Shown: positions 17,361-27,455, numbered from the stretch's first letter. The stretch is 64,000 bases of DNA from Thermoplasmata archaeon (GCA_015063235.1 SUSW01000018.1:1-64000); one strand, 5' to 3'. Made by a program: numbers and translations. Notes: a model not told the origin generated them from the sequence alone.

Positions 17361-19646
17361 TTAATCCTCTTTATTCCTTGACGACAGGTATCTCCAAGCG
17401 ATGATTGCCGCTACTGCAATGACTGCTGCCACGACGATCCACATCCATGGGAATTCGCTGCTACCTCCATCATTCGAGCCCCAGACTGCTGTCGCTGTCA
17501 CTGGCCCATGGACCTCATATTCCGTTCCCACGGCATACTTCGTCCCATCGATCGTCCATGAGACGATCTTCTTACCATCCTTGACCTCCGGCGATTCGGG
17601 AAGCGTAAGCTTCCACCCGTCGTTGGAGTACAGGGGCCCGATCGGGATGGCTCCCCCGTTTGTATCGAAAGTTATCATTATGTTTCCAAAGCTGACTATG
17701 TACGAGATATCCTCGGTGACAGTCACGGTCCTGGACAATTCAGTATACCCGTCGCTCCATCCTATGAGATGATAGTCGCCTGACGGCGTCACAGACAAGT
17801 TGGCCTCAGACCCTACGATGAACTTTCCTGCTCCTTTGTAGGTGCCTGAACCGGCTGGATCGATGGTTATCGATATGACCTTGGTCTCAGCTTTGGCGAA
17901 TGTTGCCGTGAATTGCTGATCCCCGGTCACCGTCAACATCCTGGTGGCCTTAGATTCCCCATCGCTCCATCCTGTGAACTTGCAGTAAGGCTTGGGTTCT
18001 GCGAAGAAGGTCATGGACGTTCCGAGCGCGAATGTCCCTCCGCGCGGGGAGACGGTGCCAAGCGACGTATCGCTGGAAAGGACCGTGATAGTACCGACAT
18101 CTGTTGTGGACCAGACTCCGCCGCTCAAGCTGTAGGTCTTTCCTGCCCTGTCTGCTCCAGTTAAGGTTGTAGAGCCGTCCTTCAGAGTACCTCCTTTGGT
18201 GTTGACGGCTTGATCTGTCAGTCTCATGAATCCGGAAACAGATCCCTTGACATCTACCGATATAGAATCATCAGTATCGATAATGAGGAGCGACACTTTG
18301 GTTCCCTGAGCCATACCTGGCAGGACCCATCCGCCATCGGACATGTACTTCTTTATGATACCGGATCCGGACCCGGAGGTTATACCCACAGTTATCAGAG
18401 ACGTGGTGGAGAAGCAATTGTCGCCCAAGGTCGTACCGTCAGGCAGATTGATCTGCGAGAAGTTGGTGCATCCGTTGAAAGCATTGCGTCCTATCGACTT
18501 AACCGAATCAGGAATGTCTATGGAGACCAGCGAACGATCGCCCTGGAAGCATTCGTTACCGATTGATGTTAGGGTATCAGGCAGATTGACGGTCTTGAGC
18601 GAAAGGCAGTTGTCGAAGGAACTGTCGCCCAATTCGGTCACACCCTTGCCCAGAGTGATCGTTTCCATTCCTGCACATACCCTGAATGCACCGTCCCCGT
18701 AATGGGTGACGGAATCCGGGACGGTCACAGTCTTCAGACTGTAGTTCATACGGAAGGCTTCGAATCCGAGATACTCCAATCCGTCAGGGAGAGAGATGCT
18801 CTGAAGCTTTCCTCTGCTCCAGTTTTCGGTATCTATCGGCATCCTGAACGCTTCATCGTAGATGATCTTCAGCGTGGACGGGAGCGAAACCGATTGGAGG
18901 AACTCGCAGTACTTGAAAGCCGCTACTCCAATCTGCATTATACCTTCCTGGATAGTAACCTTGACTATCTTGTCCTGCTCACTCTTCTCATCGTAGAAGA
19001 ATGCCGAATCACCGATGTATTTCACATCCACATCCTTCCCGGCCACACTGAGCTTGGAAGGGATGGTGATATCGGTTCCTTTGAGATGCCTCAGAACGGT
19101 GACCGAGCCATCTAATTCACAGTACTCGAAAGAACATCCGCTGCCCTCATACTTGTATACAGGCAGGACCTCCTTGGTCAGAGTCTTGAATGAAGACCAG
19201 GATGATGAATGCCTTTCTAGGTATTTCACCACAGTTCCGGAAGGAGTACCTGCGAACGTATCTTCGGAGAATTCCGGCATCGCACCAAGGAATATGATCT
19301 CTTTGAGCGAGGAACATCCCTTGAACATCTCGGATCCCATTATCTGTACCTCGGCTGGTATGACGAATGTCGTCACATCGGCTGATCCGGAGAGGACCCT
19401 GTCATCCATCTTGTAGACAGGGTATCCCTCCAGACGGCTCTGCACCCTAAGGAAAGAGTCCGTTCCGGCATCGAACGAGGTCATCTCGCACTGATATGTC
19501 GGAACGGAGAAGCGGAGGTACTTGTATGTGGTACCGTCGTAGGCCACGGAGGTCCCCTCATTCTCTGCACCATCCGATTCGGAAGGCAGGACGGTAAGGA
19601 CCATCAACGCGGCCACGAGGAATGCTGGTATCCACAGTCTTCTCAT
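17361..19646 (-). CDS. BspA-type leucine-rich-repeat surface protein (761 aa)
   Basis: Signal peptide MRRLWIPAFLVAALMVLTVL, a run of LRR_5/BspA repeats (residues about 40-430, e.g. SIGRNAFNGCTNFSQINLPD), then two or three InlB-B-like repeats with the GWSDG core (FTGWSDGESKATR, LIGWSDGYTELSR). It ends with a membrane helix WMWIVVAAVIAVAAIIAW and a basic tail. Predicted outside face of the cytoplasmic membrane or S-layer. GAGGT upstream supports the start. It lies between two other surface proteins on the same strand with gaps of 2 and 9 nt, so they are probably co-transcribed. Ligand unknown. Confidence 0.85.
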   Translation of the reverse strand: MRRLWIPAFLVAALMVLTVLPSESDGAENEGTSVAYDGTTYKYLRFSVPTYQCEMTSFDAGTDSFLRVQSRLEGYPVYKMDDRVLSGSADVTTFVIPAEVQIMGSEMFKGCSSLKEIIFLGAMPEFSEDTFAGTPSGTVVKYLERHSSSWSSFKTLTKEVLPVYKYEGSGCSFEYCELDGSVTVLRHLKGTDITIPSKLSVAGKDVDVKYIGDSAFFYDEKSEQDKIVKVTIQEGIMQIGVAAFKYCEFLQSVSLPSTLKIIYDEAFRMPIDTENWSRGKLQSISLPDGLEYLGFEAFRMNYSLKTVTVPDSVTHYGDGAFRVCAGMETITLGKGVTELGDSSFDNCLSLKTVNLPDTLTSIGNECFQGDRSLVSIDIPDSVKSIGRNAFNGCTNFSQINLPDGTTLGDNCFSTTSLITVGITSGSGSGIIKKYMSDGGWVLPGMAQGTKVSLLIIDTDDSISVDVKGSVSGFMRLTDQAVNTKGGTLKDGSTTLTGADRAGKTYSLSGGVWSTTDVGTITVLSSDTSLGTVSPRGGTFALGTSMTFFAEPKPYCKFTGWSDGESKATRMLTVTGDQQFTATFAKAETKVISITIDPAGSGTYKGAGKFIVGSEANLSVTPSGDYHLIGWSDGYTELSRTVTVTEDISYIVSFGNIMITFDTNGGAIPIGPLYSNDGWKLTLPESPEVKDGKKIVSWTIDGTKYAVGTEYEVHGPVTATAVWGSNDGGSSEFPWMWIVVAAVIAVAAIIAWRYLSSRNKED

Positions 19647-19655
19647 CTCGATACC

Positions 19656-21791
19656 TCAGTATGCCCAATCACAATCCGTAGCGCCTTCCAGCGGCCATGG
19701 CGGGGTTATGTATCCTTCATCCCATGCACCGTAAGACAGTCCGGCGTAATCAGTAGTGTCGACAAGGTCCGGGATGAACCAATGTGCTCCGGTATCTGAG
19801 TAGTAGCTCCCAGTCGCGTTATCCCAAATGGCCTGCAGGAAATTTCCTCCGGCACACTTGTTTACTGAACGGATGAAACCACTTTCTTCGAGATCATGAT
19901 CGTATCCGATACGGTCCAGAGCGTTAATGAATGCCGTCATGACGGTAGAGCCGTTATCTGCATATCCCCTCACCCAGAGTCCCTGGACGATTAAGTGCTG
20001 ATAATCACTGGCATCTTCCCTCGAACTAGTGAAGTGGGTGTATGTGAACACATTGTTCAGGTAGAACTTCACTTCCTTACCAGAACCGGGTGCGATGGTG
20101 TCGCCGTAATACCACTGGATGTTGTTGGGAGTAGCAACCCCTACCGATGGTGCATCCCCTGTTGTAGCGTCGTTCGCTCCGTGAATGACTGCAACATAGC
20201 TGTAGGTCGAGATGCTGAGATCGTTCAGAGTGAAGTATGCGCCAGACCCGGTCTTGCAGGCCCAGGCGCTGCCTGTCCATCCCCAAAGATACAGGTTACC
20301 GTCCTGTGCACCGTTCATCTCGGTGATCTTTCCACCAGAGACAGTAACGGAAATGCCAAACGTCTTACATGCGTCCTTAAGAGCCTCTTCCATGCTCTTA
20401 CCCGATCCCTTAACCCATATTCCGGGGATGATCGGTTCTGCATAACTCGCATACATATCTGTGCTCTGGAATCCATCGTTCTCAAAATTGTCCATGAAGA
20501 AGAACGATACTGTTCCTCCCGTTCCTCCGCTGAAGGATGCGGTTATGGTCACGTCACCAGTGACGGTTCCGCTTTCCGGACTCCATCCTCCGAATGAGTA
20601 ATCAGGATCGGGAGTAGCAGAGACTGAATCCCCATTGCTGAATGACAATGATGTTCCGGAAGAGCTCCATGTAACTCCGGATTCAGCGGTCACTGCTTTC
20701 TTGCTAACAGTTCCTCCCTCCCCTGCATAGATGGTGACTGTGTAGGTAGAGGTCTGCTTAGTGAACTTTACATTAACTGTCATGTCTGAATTAACAACTC
20801 CAGAGCTCGGATCCCATGAGCCGAATGCATATCCGGAGGATGGTTCTGCTGTCACCGACTTACCGTCGCTGAAAGACATCTTGTTCTGATTAGTGCTGAT
20901 TGTTGCCCCCTTGGTGACTGTTATCTGCGAGGGAACAGTTCCCTGTCCCTCTGCAACTACGAACTTGACCGTGCATTCCTCGGGTTTGACCTGTTCGAAT
21001 GTAGCATTCAGAGTCGTATCCTTGGTGACGGTTCCGCTGGACTGAGACCAGCTGCTGAACTTGTATCCGGAATTGGGGTTTGCGATCACAGACTGACCGT
21101 CGCTGAAAGACAGGACACCCGAACCAGTAGATTTCTGGGTCCAAGTGGTCCCTGACGCCACTTTAATCGATGACGTACTGACGGTTCCGCCTGCACCCGC
21201 GGTGAACTTGACGGTGCATTCTACGGTCTTAGCGTTGAATTTGACATTGATGTTCATGTCAGTCTTGACTGTGCCTGAGCTCGGACTCCAAGAATCGAAT
21301 GTGAATCCCTCGGACGGGACGGCTTTGACCTTCGTCCCGTCACTGAATGCAAGCTCGTTCTGGTTGGCGCTGAATGTCGTATTCATCGGGACTGTAATCT
21401 GTGCAGGGACGGTTCCCTGGCCTCCGGTGATCACGAACTTTACCGTACGAAGTTCGACTTCCTTCTTGACGAACGTGGCCGTCAGATCCGTTTTCTTAGA
21501 GACTGTTCCGGTCGATTCTGACCATTTACTGAACTTGTAACCGTCATTAGGGTGTGCCACCACGGATTGGCCGTCGCTGAATTTCAGAATATCCGAATCC
21601 GACGTCCATGTGGTTCCTGGCGCAACCTTTATCGAGCTGTGGTTGACCGTTCCGTTCTCGGCTGTGAATGTCACAGTGTACTCTGAGGGTCCGCTCTCTC
21701 CTGAAGAGGTGCTCTCGAGGATCATGTACGAGCCCAGACCGGCAACCAGTCCTACCGCCAATGCTATAGCGTATATCGCTGCTGCTTTCAT
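19656..21791 (-). CDS. InlB-repeat secreted protein with two C-terminal copies of the island's shared domain
   Basis: 711 residues. N-terminal membrane/signal helix (AIYAIALAVGLVAGLGSYMI), then five tandem repeats of about 75-80 residues. Each contains 'LxFSDGxSVxAxPxxGYxFxxWSxxSGTVxxDxTxxAxF', the divergent InlB-B repeat. Residues about 430-711 hold two copies of the domain seen in the binding and propeller proteins of this island (VSFFFMDNFENDGFQ... and VKFYLNNVFTYTHF...), each followed by an 'MEEALKDACKTFGI'-type helix. There is no C-terminal anchor, so it is either held by the N-terminal helix or released. It follows the ATPase gene by 31 nt, linking surface proteins to the importer. Confidence 0.75.
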   Translation of the reverse strand: MKAAAIYAIALAVGLVAGLGSYMILESTSSGESGPSEYTVTFTAENGTVNHSSIKVAPGTTWTSDSDILKFSDGQSVVAHPNDGYKFSKWSESTGTVSKKTDLTATFVKKEVELRTVKFVITGGQGTVPAQITVPMNTTFSANQNELAFSDGTKVKAVPSEGFTFDSWSPSSGTVKTDMNINVKFNAKTVECTVKFTAGAGGTVSTSSIKVASGTTWTQKSTGSGVLSFSDGQSVIANPNSGYKFSSWSQSSGTVTKDTTLNATFEQVKPEECTVKFVVAEGQGTVPSQITVTKGATISTNQNKMSFSDGKSVTAEPSSGYAFGSWDPSSGVVNSDMTVNVKFTKQTSTYTVTIYAGEGGTVSKKAVTAESGVTWSSSGTSLSFSNGDSVSATPDPDYSFGGWSPESGTVTGDVTITASFSGGTGGTVSFFFMDNFENDGFQSTDMYASYAEPIIPGIWVKGSGKSMEEALKDACKTFGISVTVSGGKITEMNGAQDGNLYLWGWTGSAWACKTGSGAYFTLNDLSISTYSYVAVIHGANDATTGDAPSVGVATPNNIQWYYGDTIAPGSGKEVKFYLNNVFTYTHFTSSREDASDYQHLIVQGLWVRGYADNGSTVMTAFINALDRIGYDHDLEESGFIRSVNKCAGGNFLQAIWDNATGSYYSDTGAHWFIPDLVDTTDYAGLSYGAWDEGYITPPWPLEGATDCDWAY

Positions 21792-21822
21792 CTTCTATCA
21801 CTTCTTAAGATTGATAATAAAA

Positions 21823-22671
21823 TCACCTGTTCGAACCGAAATGCACCTCGTCGGGATTGGTGTCCCAACGTGCCCTCTTCGGCAATACGTAGATCTCCCC
21901 ATCCACATCCAGACCGACACGGGAGTCCACCTCGTAGACGTCGCGTATCAGCTGCTCTGTGACCACCTCTTTTGGGTCACCGATGGTTACGATCTGACCT
22001 TTCTTCATTATCACGCAAAGATCGCAGTACCTCGCCATCAGCGAGATATCGTGCTCTGCAACCAGTACTGTCATGTCGCTGCGCGCCATATTCTGTAGAT
22101 ACTCCATGACGTCCAGCTTATACTTCATATCCAAGTGGGATGTCGGCTCATCCACCAGCATTAGGATGGGCTGCTGAACGTATGCCTTGGCGATCAGCGC
22201 CCTCTGCCTCTCTCCCGAGGACAGCGTTGAAACCTTCTTACGACGTAGATGGTCGATACCGAAGGTACGCATGGCTTCGCGCACCACTCTCTCGTCCTCC
22301 TCCGTCTCCCACCAGATCTTATCCACGAAAGGATACCTTCCCAGCATGACCATGTCCATGACCGTCATACCGAAGGTCTGACCTGCCTCTGCAGGAACGG
22401 ATGCCACAAGTTTGGATACCTCTGCAGGCTTCATTTCCGAGATATCGTTGCCTCCGACGTATATCTTACCAGAGGTCATCTGATGTACCTTACAGATGCA
22501 CTTCATCATGGTGGACTTACCGCAACCGTTCGGACCGATGAGTCCTACCAGCTTCCCTTTGGGAAGGGAGTAGGTCACGTTGCGGACGGCCTTGTGGTCG
22601 TTGAATTCCATGCACAGATTCTCGATGCGGAGAACCGTGTCATCGCCGGATACGAAACGTTCATCCGTCAT
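21823..22671 (-). CDS. ABC importer ATPase, FecE/BtuD type (leftward arm)
   Basis: 282 residues, cytoplasmic ATPase of a type II metal-chelate/cobamide importer. Walker A GPNGCGKST, Q-loop region, signature LSSGERQ, Walker B LMLVDEPTS and switch His AEHDIS are intact. Its start overlaps the end of the permease gene by 11 bp. The extension after the switch (YCDLCVIMKKGQIVTIGDP, then a C-terminal Arg-rich tail) is shared with the rightward-arm ATPase (34397-35218). They are clear paralogues, including the unusual segment KIWWETEEDE / MWWETEEDE. Confidence 0.92.
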   Translation of the reverse strand: MTDERFVSGDDTVLRIENLCMEFNDHKAVRNVTYSLPKGKLVGLIGPNGCGKSTMMKCICKVHQMTSGKIYVGGNDISEMKPAEVSKLVASVPAEAGQTFGMTVMDMVMLGRYPFVDKIWWETEEDERVVREAMRTFGIDHLRRKKVSTLSSGERQRALIAKAYVQQPILMLVDEPTSHLDMKYKLDVMEYLQNMARSDMTVLVAEHDISLMARYCDLCVIMKKGQIVTIGDPKEVVTEQLIRDVYEVDSRVGLDVDGEIYVLPKRARWDTNPDEVHFGSNR

Positions 22672-24085
22672 ATTCGCGCCCCCTCTTGACGAGCATGTAT
22701 GCGAAGATCGGAGTTCCGATCATTGCGGTGATGGCCCCGACAGGAAGCTCCAGAGGTGAAAGGACTGTCCTGGCGATCAGGTCGGAGAACAGCATCAGAC
22801 AGGCTCCGAGAACGATCGATGCCGGCATTATGAGCCTGTGGTCGGTACCAAGGGCCATCCTGCATGCGTGAGGTATAATCAATCCGACAAATCCGATGAT
22901 ACCGCAGAATGCTACGCATATAGCGGTGAGGACGGAAGCGATGATCATCATGGTCCTCTTGAACCTCTTCACGTTCATACCGAGCTGCTTGGCCTGGTCC
23001 TCACCCATCATGAACAGGTTGAACTCCCTTGCCCATATCATCGCCAGCAGCGATATGCCCAAGGCAGGGAACATGACCAACCATGCATTCTCCCAGGTGA
23101 TGTTGGCGAAAGAACCGTACAGCCACCACATGGCGTTGGACAGGTTATCCTTGGCCATGGAAAGGAAGACCGTCTGGACAGACGAAAGTGCGAATCCCAC
23201 TATAACTCCTGCAAGGATGTAATTCGATGCGGAACCTCCGGAACCCTCCGCCACACCCATTGTGATGGCGAATGCGATGAGTCCTCCGACGATTGCAGCT
23301 ACGGGGATGATGTAAAGTGTATTTGCACCGATGAAAGGTATGGATACTCCGAGCGCGACGACCGCGACTGCGAAACAACCGGCTCCCGAAGATACTCCTG
23401 TGATGTAAGGATCGACCAGAGGGTTCCTGATGATCGCCTGATACATACATCCGGCGATGGCCAATCCTGCACCGACTCCGATCGCTGCGATAGCACGCGG
23501 CAGACGCGACTGATAGATGTATAGCTCCACGGTATCCAGGTTCTGCCCGCCCTTACCGATGGCAGAGAACATGGCGGCAATCGCATCGCTGACCGGAACG
23601 ATACCTCCTGCAGATATTGATATTGATATAAGGAAAGCCACAATAGACATCACTATTCCGAATGCGACTATCAGTCTGAACCTGCGCTTCTTTATCGTAA
23701 GCTCGCTGACACCGTCATCCAGATCCTCATCGCGCCTGTTCGCGGGCTTGATGAAGGCGAATATCGACTTCTTCTTGGGCTTCGGCTCCTCCTCCGGCTC
23801 TTCCTCCACAGGTTCCGACGGGGGCACATAGTATGCGGCCGGCTTTTCGCCCTGGACCTGCGGTTCGGGCTGGACCTGCTGTTCAGCCCCTGCCGGCGCC
23901 TGGACTCCGAACGCGGGCGAAGGTGCCTCTTCTCTCTCGTACTGTACAGGTGCTTCCTGCACGGGCTCCTGTTTGACCTCCATTTCGGGGGCTTCCTCAG
24001 GCTTGCTCTTCGGAGGCTCAAAGTCCTCCTTCATAGAGCGGTATCCCTTGCGCACCAACTTCCAAAATCCTTCCTTCTCGGACAT
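22661..24085 (-). CDS. FecCD-family permease with Pro/Glu-rich N-terminal extension (leftward arm)
   Basis: 474 residues. The last about 320 are a FecCD/BtuC permease with SRLPRAIAAIGVGAGLAIAG, NPLVDPYITGVSSGAG and the cytoplasmic coupling segment GIIGFVGLIIPHACRM. The first about 150 are cytoplasmic, rich in Pro, Glu and Gln (e.g. EEPEEEPKPKKKSIFAFIKP), with no recognised domain. MSEKEGFWK (24085) is the start: GAGGT lies 6 nt upstream and the longer track ORF runs into the next gene. Translationally coupled to the ATPase. In the rightward arm the equivalent permease carries a propeller domain at this N-terminal position. Confidence 0.9.
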   Translation of the reverse strand: MSEKEGFWKLVRKGYRSMKEDFEPPKSKPEEAPEMEVKQEPVQEAPVQYEREEAPSPAFGVQAPAGAEQQVQPEPQVQGEKPAAYYVPPSEPVEEEPEEEPKPKKKSIFAFIKPANRRDEDLDDGVSELTIKKRRFRLIVAFGIVMSIVAFLISISISAGGIVPVSDAIAAMFSAIGKGGQNLDTVELYIYQSRLPRAIAAIGVGAGLAIAGCMYQAIIRNPLVDPYITGVSSGAGCFAVAVVALGVSIPFIGANTLYIIPVAAIVGGLIAFAITMGVAEGSGGSASNYILAGVIVGFALSSVQTVFLSMAKDNLSNAMWWLYGSFANITWENAWLVMFPALGISLLAMIWAREFNLFMMGEDQAKQLGMNVKRFKRTMMIIASVLTAICVAFCGIIGFVGLIIPHACRMALGTDHRLIMPASIVLGACLMLFSDLIARTVLSPLELPVGAITAMIGTPIFAYMLVKRGREYDG

Positions 24086-24093
24086 GGTATACC

Positions 24094-25998
24094 TCAATAA
24101 TACCTCACTAGGACGATGACTGCGGCGACTGCCAGGGCAATCAGCAAGGCCCATGACCAATGCCAGAATCCGCCCGGAAGGATTATCTCCCCTCCTCCGT
24201 CCCATTTCTTTCCTTCTATCTCGGAAATACAATAAACCGCCCCGTAGTCGTTAGCGGTGTAAATCTTACCTTCTATGACCGTCGGTGCGGCCATGGAATA
24301 CGACACTTTTGAATAAGGTTCAAGCTTGGCGGACCATACCGTCGATCCGTCAGCGACTCTCTTGGCGACGACGTGACCTCCGTCATCGTAGAAACCGGCC
24401 GAATACTCGGAATAATAGAGAAGGCCAGCAGCTACGGTCATCCTCGACCAGATGTAGTTGGAGGTTACATACCATTTGGTGTTTCCGTCCTTATCCAAAC
24501 GATAGAGCCCATCCTCTTTGATCGCTGGATCCGTATCGATGGAAGGCGAGGATGCTTTCTTTGCATAGATGATGAAATCTCCGCCGTCTACCATGACGGT
24601 TCCCTGGGTGACCCCATCTGTTCTCCAATAACAGTCGCTTCCTCCGGAACCGCCTCCGGTCTTGGCGTCAATGCAAACGATGTGCCCCATTGTCGGAGAC
24701 ATCGCACCGTCTGTGCATGTCACGACCAGCCTGTTTCCGCCGATGTATGTTATCAGATCCACCGCACCGGGGGTTTTGGGCACACCCTTGTTCTTCTCGT
24801 AGAGTGCAATGCACTGCTTCTCCCAGATCGATTCCCCTGTCGAAGCGTCCAATGCTATGACGTATCCTTCGTAATTTCCTATGAATAACATCCTGACGCC
24901 GTCGATATCTGCTATGGTCGGACTGAAATAGTAGAAACTGCCGCGAGTACCGATGTATTTGCCGTCCACCACATCGGATGGAGGAACATACTCCCATAGG
25001 AGTTCCAATCCGTCGTGTGAAACGGAGTATGAAAGGACACGTCCATCTGATGTTCCGAAATAGAGCGCCCCGGAATCATAAACCGGCGATGTCCCTCCGT
25101 TGACGAATGTCCTGCCCGTCCATACAGGCATACCCCTGTCGTTTAACGGCGGAGCATGGAGTATCTCCTCGGTATCGATCATCTCCCCAGTGAAACGGTT
25201 GAGAAGGTACAGGTCCATGACCGTCTTCCCGTCCTTGCTGTGCGATGTTGCCGAGTTTATGACGATCATATCCCCAATGATGACAGGCGAGGTGATGTTG
25301 TAACCGTTATCCTTGACTTCGGGATACTTCCCTCCGCCTGTGGTCAGATCGAAGATCCAGACCATATCGGCAGTCAGCCTGTTCAGACAGTATAGCTGCG
25401 CATGCGATCTGGAACCTGAAGCGGTGCTCTCTCCGTATGTGGTGTGATACAGCAGATCGCCGGCGACGATGAGTGAAGAATCCACATAACCTGTCCTGTA
25501 CGTCTTGTACCACTCGACTGGTGTGACCGCCTTCTCTGTTCCGTAGGAGTCAGAAACCCCGGAATTTGAGGAATCTCCTCTGAATTGTGTCCATGCTGAG
25601 CGGAACTCCGGAGTCTCGACAGGTATCGTGCCCTCCGGATAGAATCCCCAGGCGATACTGCCTGAGCTGCGGGATGTGTCGGTTGAAGGGGTCCACTCCG
25701 AACCGGACCATTTGTAGAGCTGCCATCCGCAGCTCTGTGTCCCGACGGAATGCTCCGCCATCTCCCCGATACGGGCGATATGGCTTCCGTCCTTCTGGAA
25801 TTCAAGACCATGAGATTTAGCGAACTGCTCCGCCATCTCTACGGCATCTGAGCCGGTAGCGGCGGTCCAATAGGTCACACCGTTTCCCATGTCAATCAGC
25901 ATTCCATCGCCCTCGGCGGCATCCGTCTGGGCCGACAGGACGGCCGCGGACACGAATACGGCCAGTACCACTGCGATCGCGGCATACAATCTCTTCAT
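24094..25998 (-). CDS. Surface PQQ-like beta-propeller protein of the importer island
   Basis: 634 residues. Signal peptide MKRLYAAIAVVLAVFVSAAV; shared island domain at about 30-130 (MLIDMGNGVTYW ... CGWQLYKWSGSEW); then a quinoprotein-like propeller (about 135-590) with blade signatures such as LYCLNRLTADMVWIFD and VIALDASTGESIWEK. It ends in a membrane helix (ALLIALAVAAVIVLV). The external propeller is therefore tethered next to the permease. Its 3' neighbour is the permease (8 nt) and its 5' neighbour the binding protein (ATGA overlap). A homologous propeller is fused to a permease at 30354-33299, strong evidence that this protein works with the importer. Role as docking platform or ligand-stripping subunit is inference. 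Confidence 0.82.
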   Translation of the reverse strand: MKRLYAAIAVVLAVFVSAAVLSAQTDAAEGDGMLIDMGNGVTYWTAATGSDAVEMAEQFAKSHGLEFQKDGSHIARIGEMAEHSVGTQSCGWQLYKWSGSEWTPSTDTSRSSGSIAWGFYPEGTIPVETPEFRSAWTQFRGDSSNSGVSDSYGTEKAVTPVEWYKTYRTGYVDSSLIVAGDLLYHTTYGESTASGSRSHAQLYCLNRLTADMVWIFDLTTGGGKYPEVKDNGYNITSPVIIGDMIVINSATSHSKDGKTVMDLYLLNRFTGEMIDTEEILHAPPLNDRGMPVWTGRTFVNGGTSPVYDSGALYFGTSDGRVLSYSVSHDGLELLWEYVPPSDVVDGKYIGTRGSFYYFSPTIADIDGVRMLFIGNYEGYVIALDASTGESIWEKQCIALYEKNKGVPKTPGAVDLITYIGGNRLVVTCTDGAMSPTMGHIVCIDAKTGGGSGGSDCYWRTDGVTQGTVMVDGGDFIIYAKKASSPSIDTDPAIKEDGLYRLDKDGNTKWYVTSNYIWSRMTVAAGLLYYSEYSAGFYDDGGHVVAKRVADGSTVWSAKLEPYSKVSYSMAAPTVIEGKIYTANDYGAVYCISEIEGKKWDGGGEIILPGGFWHWSWALLIALAVAAVIVLVRYY

Positions 25999-27371
25999 TG
26001 TTCATCCCCCTGATATTTCAGATAATTCCTGTAATCGTCATGGACGTACTTGGGCAGCACATCAGACACATCCAGATCGTGGAAGGCATCAGGATTCAGC
26101 ACCTTCGCGATGAGCTCTGCCGCCTCGGAAAGACGGGGGCCGGGCCTGGAAAGCACATTGTTGGCCTCCCCTGTGAAGAAGTACACCTTGCCATCCTTGA
26201 ATGCCGGAGTCTCCTTCCACACAGAATCCATACCGTCCAGCATCGCCTGGTATTCGGCCTCGTTGGTCACCTTCTCGGCGGTCATTACGATGATGATGCT
26301 GGGCTGTTTGGCATAGATCTGCTCCTTGGAAACCATGAACCAGGACGGGAAGTCATCGAAAACATTGATTCCCCCATCCGTCTGGATGATATCGTTTATG
26401 TAAGTCTGGTTTCCAGCTGTCCAGGGAGACGGGTCGGTGGAAAGTGTGATGAACGTCCTCATGTTCGTCACGCCCGCTATTCCCGCCACATCATCTATGA
26501 TGCGTTTTACCTCCGAGATCTCAGTAGTGGCATGATCCGGCCAACCCAGGGAACAGGATGTTATCCAGATGTTGCTGTACAGCGCGTTTATATCCGTACT
26601 GTCGAAAAGAACACAGCAGGATATCCCCGACTTACGGAGCTTGTCCGCGATCGTCACCTGCTGTCCGACGCTGCCGTCCAAGAATACCAGATCAGGATTG
26701 GCCTGGACGATCAGCTCATAACTGGGATCCATATATCCCCCTGTCTCGGCGATGAGCCCTTTCTGTTTACGGTCGACGATCTCCTTCGGGTAATCGCTGT
26801 AGACGTCCGTTCCTACGATGTTCTCCAATCCTCCGAGCTCACAGATGGTCTCGGTGATCGATGGTGCCAAAGAAACAACCTTCAGCAGGTTTCCGGTCTT
26901 CTTGGATTTCCCTTCAGAGGCATAACCGAAATAGAGATGGCCTGTCGAATCCGTCGGCGTTACGACCTCATCAGCGGAAGTCGCTCTTGCCCAACACAAT
27001 ATGTTCTGGTCGGAGACACTGAATTCCTCAGGCTTCTCCACAACGACCCACCTATTGTTTTCATCCAATTTGTACAGATTCCAAGGCATATCCTTCAGGG
27101 CCATCTTCCCGTCGATTGCCAGAACGGTACCGTCGCTGTTGTATTGGACCTTGTAACCGAGCATCTCACACACCGTGTTGAGTGCATCGTAGCCGTTCAT
27201 ATCGTCCTCGAACGTCATCTCCTTCCATGTGACGTCCCAATAGCCGAAATCTATCAGAATACCGTGGCTGTCGTCGGTTTCGGGTTTAGTCAGTCCCGTG
27301 ACCACTAGCGCAATGGCGACAACAACGATAATGACCGCAGATATCGTCAGTTTCATGTTTATCGAATTCAA
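25995..27371 (-). CDS. BtuF/TroA-type substrate-binding protein with N-terminal accessory domain (leftward arm)
   Basis: 458 residues. An N-terminal helix (LTISAVIIVVVAIALVVTG) anchors it outside the membrane; no lipobox Cys. The shared island domain occupies about 35-140 (GILIDFGYWDVTWKEM ... WNLYKLDENNRW). The class III solute-binding domain follows from about 165 (VVSLAPSITETICELGG, VGTDVYSDYPKE, RPGPRLSEAAELI). Such proteins bind corrinoids, heme or iron chelates; cargo not deducible. The start at 27371 is a TTG with GGTGG 4 nt upstream; ATG at 27356 is the alternative. Its stop overlaps the propeller gene start. Confidence 0.85.
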   Translation of the reverse strand: MNSINMKLTISAVIIVVVAIALVVTGLTKPETDDSHGILIDFGYWDVTWKEMTFEDDMNGYDALNTVCEMLGYKVQYNSDGTVLAIDGKMALKDMPWNLYKLDENNRWVVVEKPEEFSVSDQNILCWARATSADEVVTPTDSTGHLYFGYASEGKSKKTGNLLKVVSLAPSITETICELGGLENIVGTDVYSDYPKEIVDRKQKGLIAETGGYMDPSYELIVQANPDLVFLDGSVGQQVTIADKLRKSGISCCVLFDSTDINALYSNIWITSCSLGWPDHATTEISEVKRIIDDVAGIAGVTNMRTFITLSTDPSPWTAGNQTYINDIIQTDGGINVFDDFPSWFMVSKEQIYAKQPSIIIVMTAEKVTNEAEYQAMLDGMDSVWKETPAFKDGKVYFFTGEANNVLSRPGPRLSEAAELIAKVLNPDAFHDLDVSDVLPKYVHDDYRNYLKYQGDEQ

Positions 27372-27385
27372 CTTACCACCGAGTA

Positions 27386-27404
27386 GTTGGATGTATAATC
27401 CAAC
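27386..27404. promoter_or_regulatory. Inverted repeat over a TATA-like box upstream of the leftward binding-protein gene
   Basis: GTTGGAT-GTATA-ATCCAAC, a perfect 7-bp inverted repeat whose spacer forms part of a TATA-like element, just upstream of the 25995-27371 gene. The position fits a repressor operator. Regulator unknown. Confidence 0.4.
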
Positions 27405-27455
27405 GAATTGCTGTCCTCCATTATTATACTATTTCTGATTTCGAGAAACGTGAAA

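Noticed and set aside
25998-27308. 436-aa plus-strand ORF
   Set aside because: Antisense to the binding-protein gene; the sense strand carries recognisable class III binding-protein motifs.
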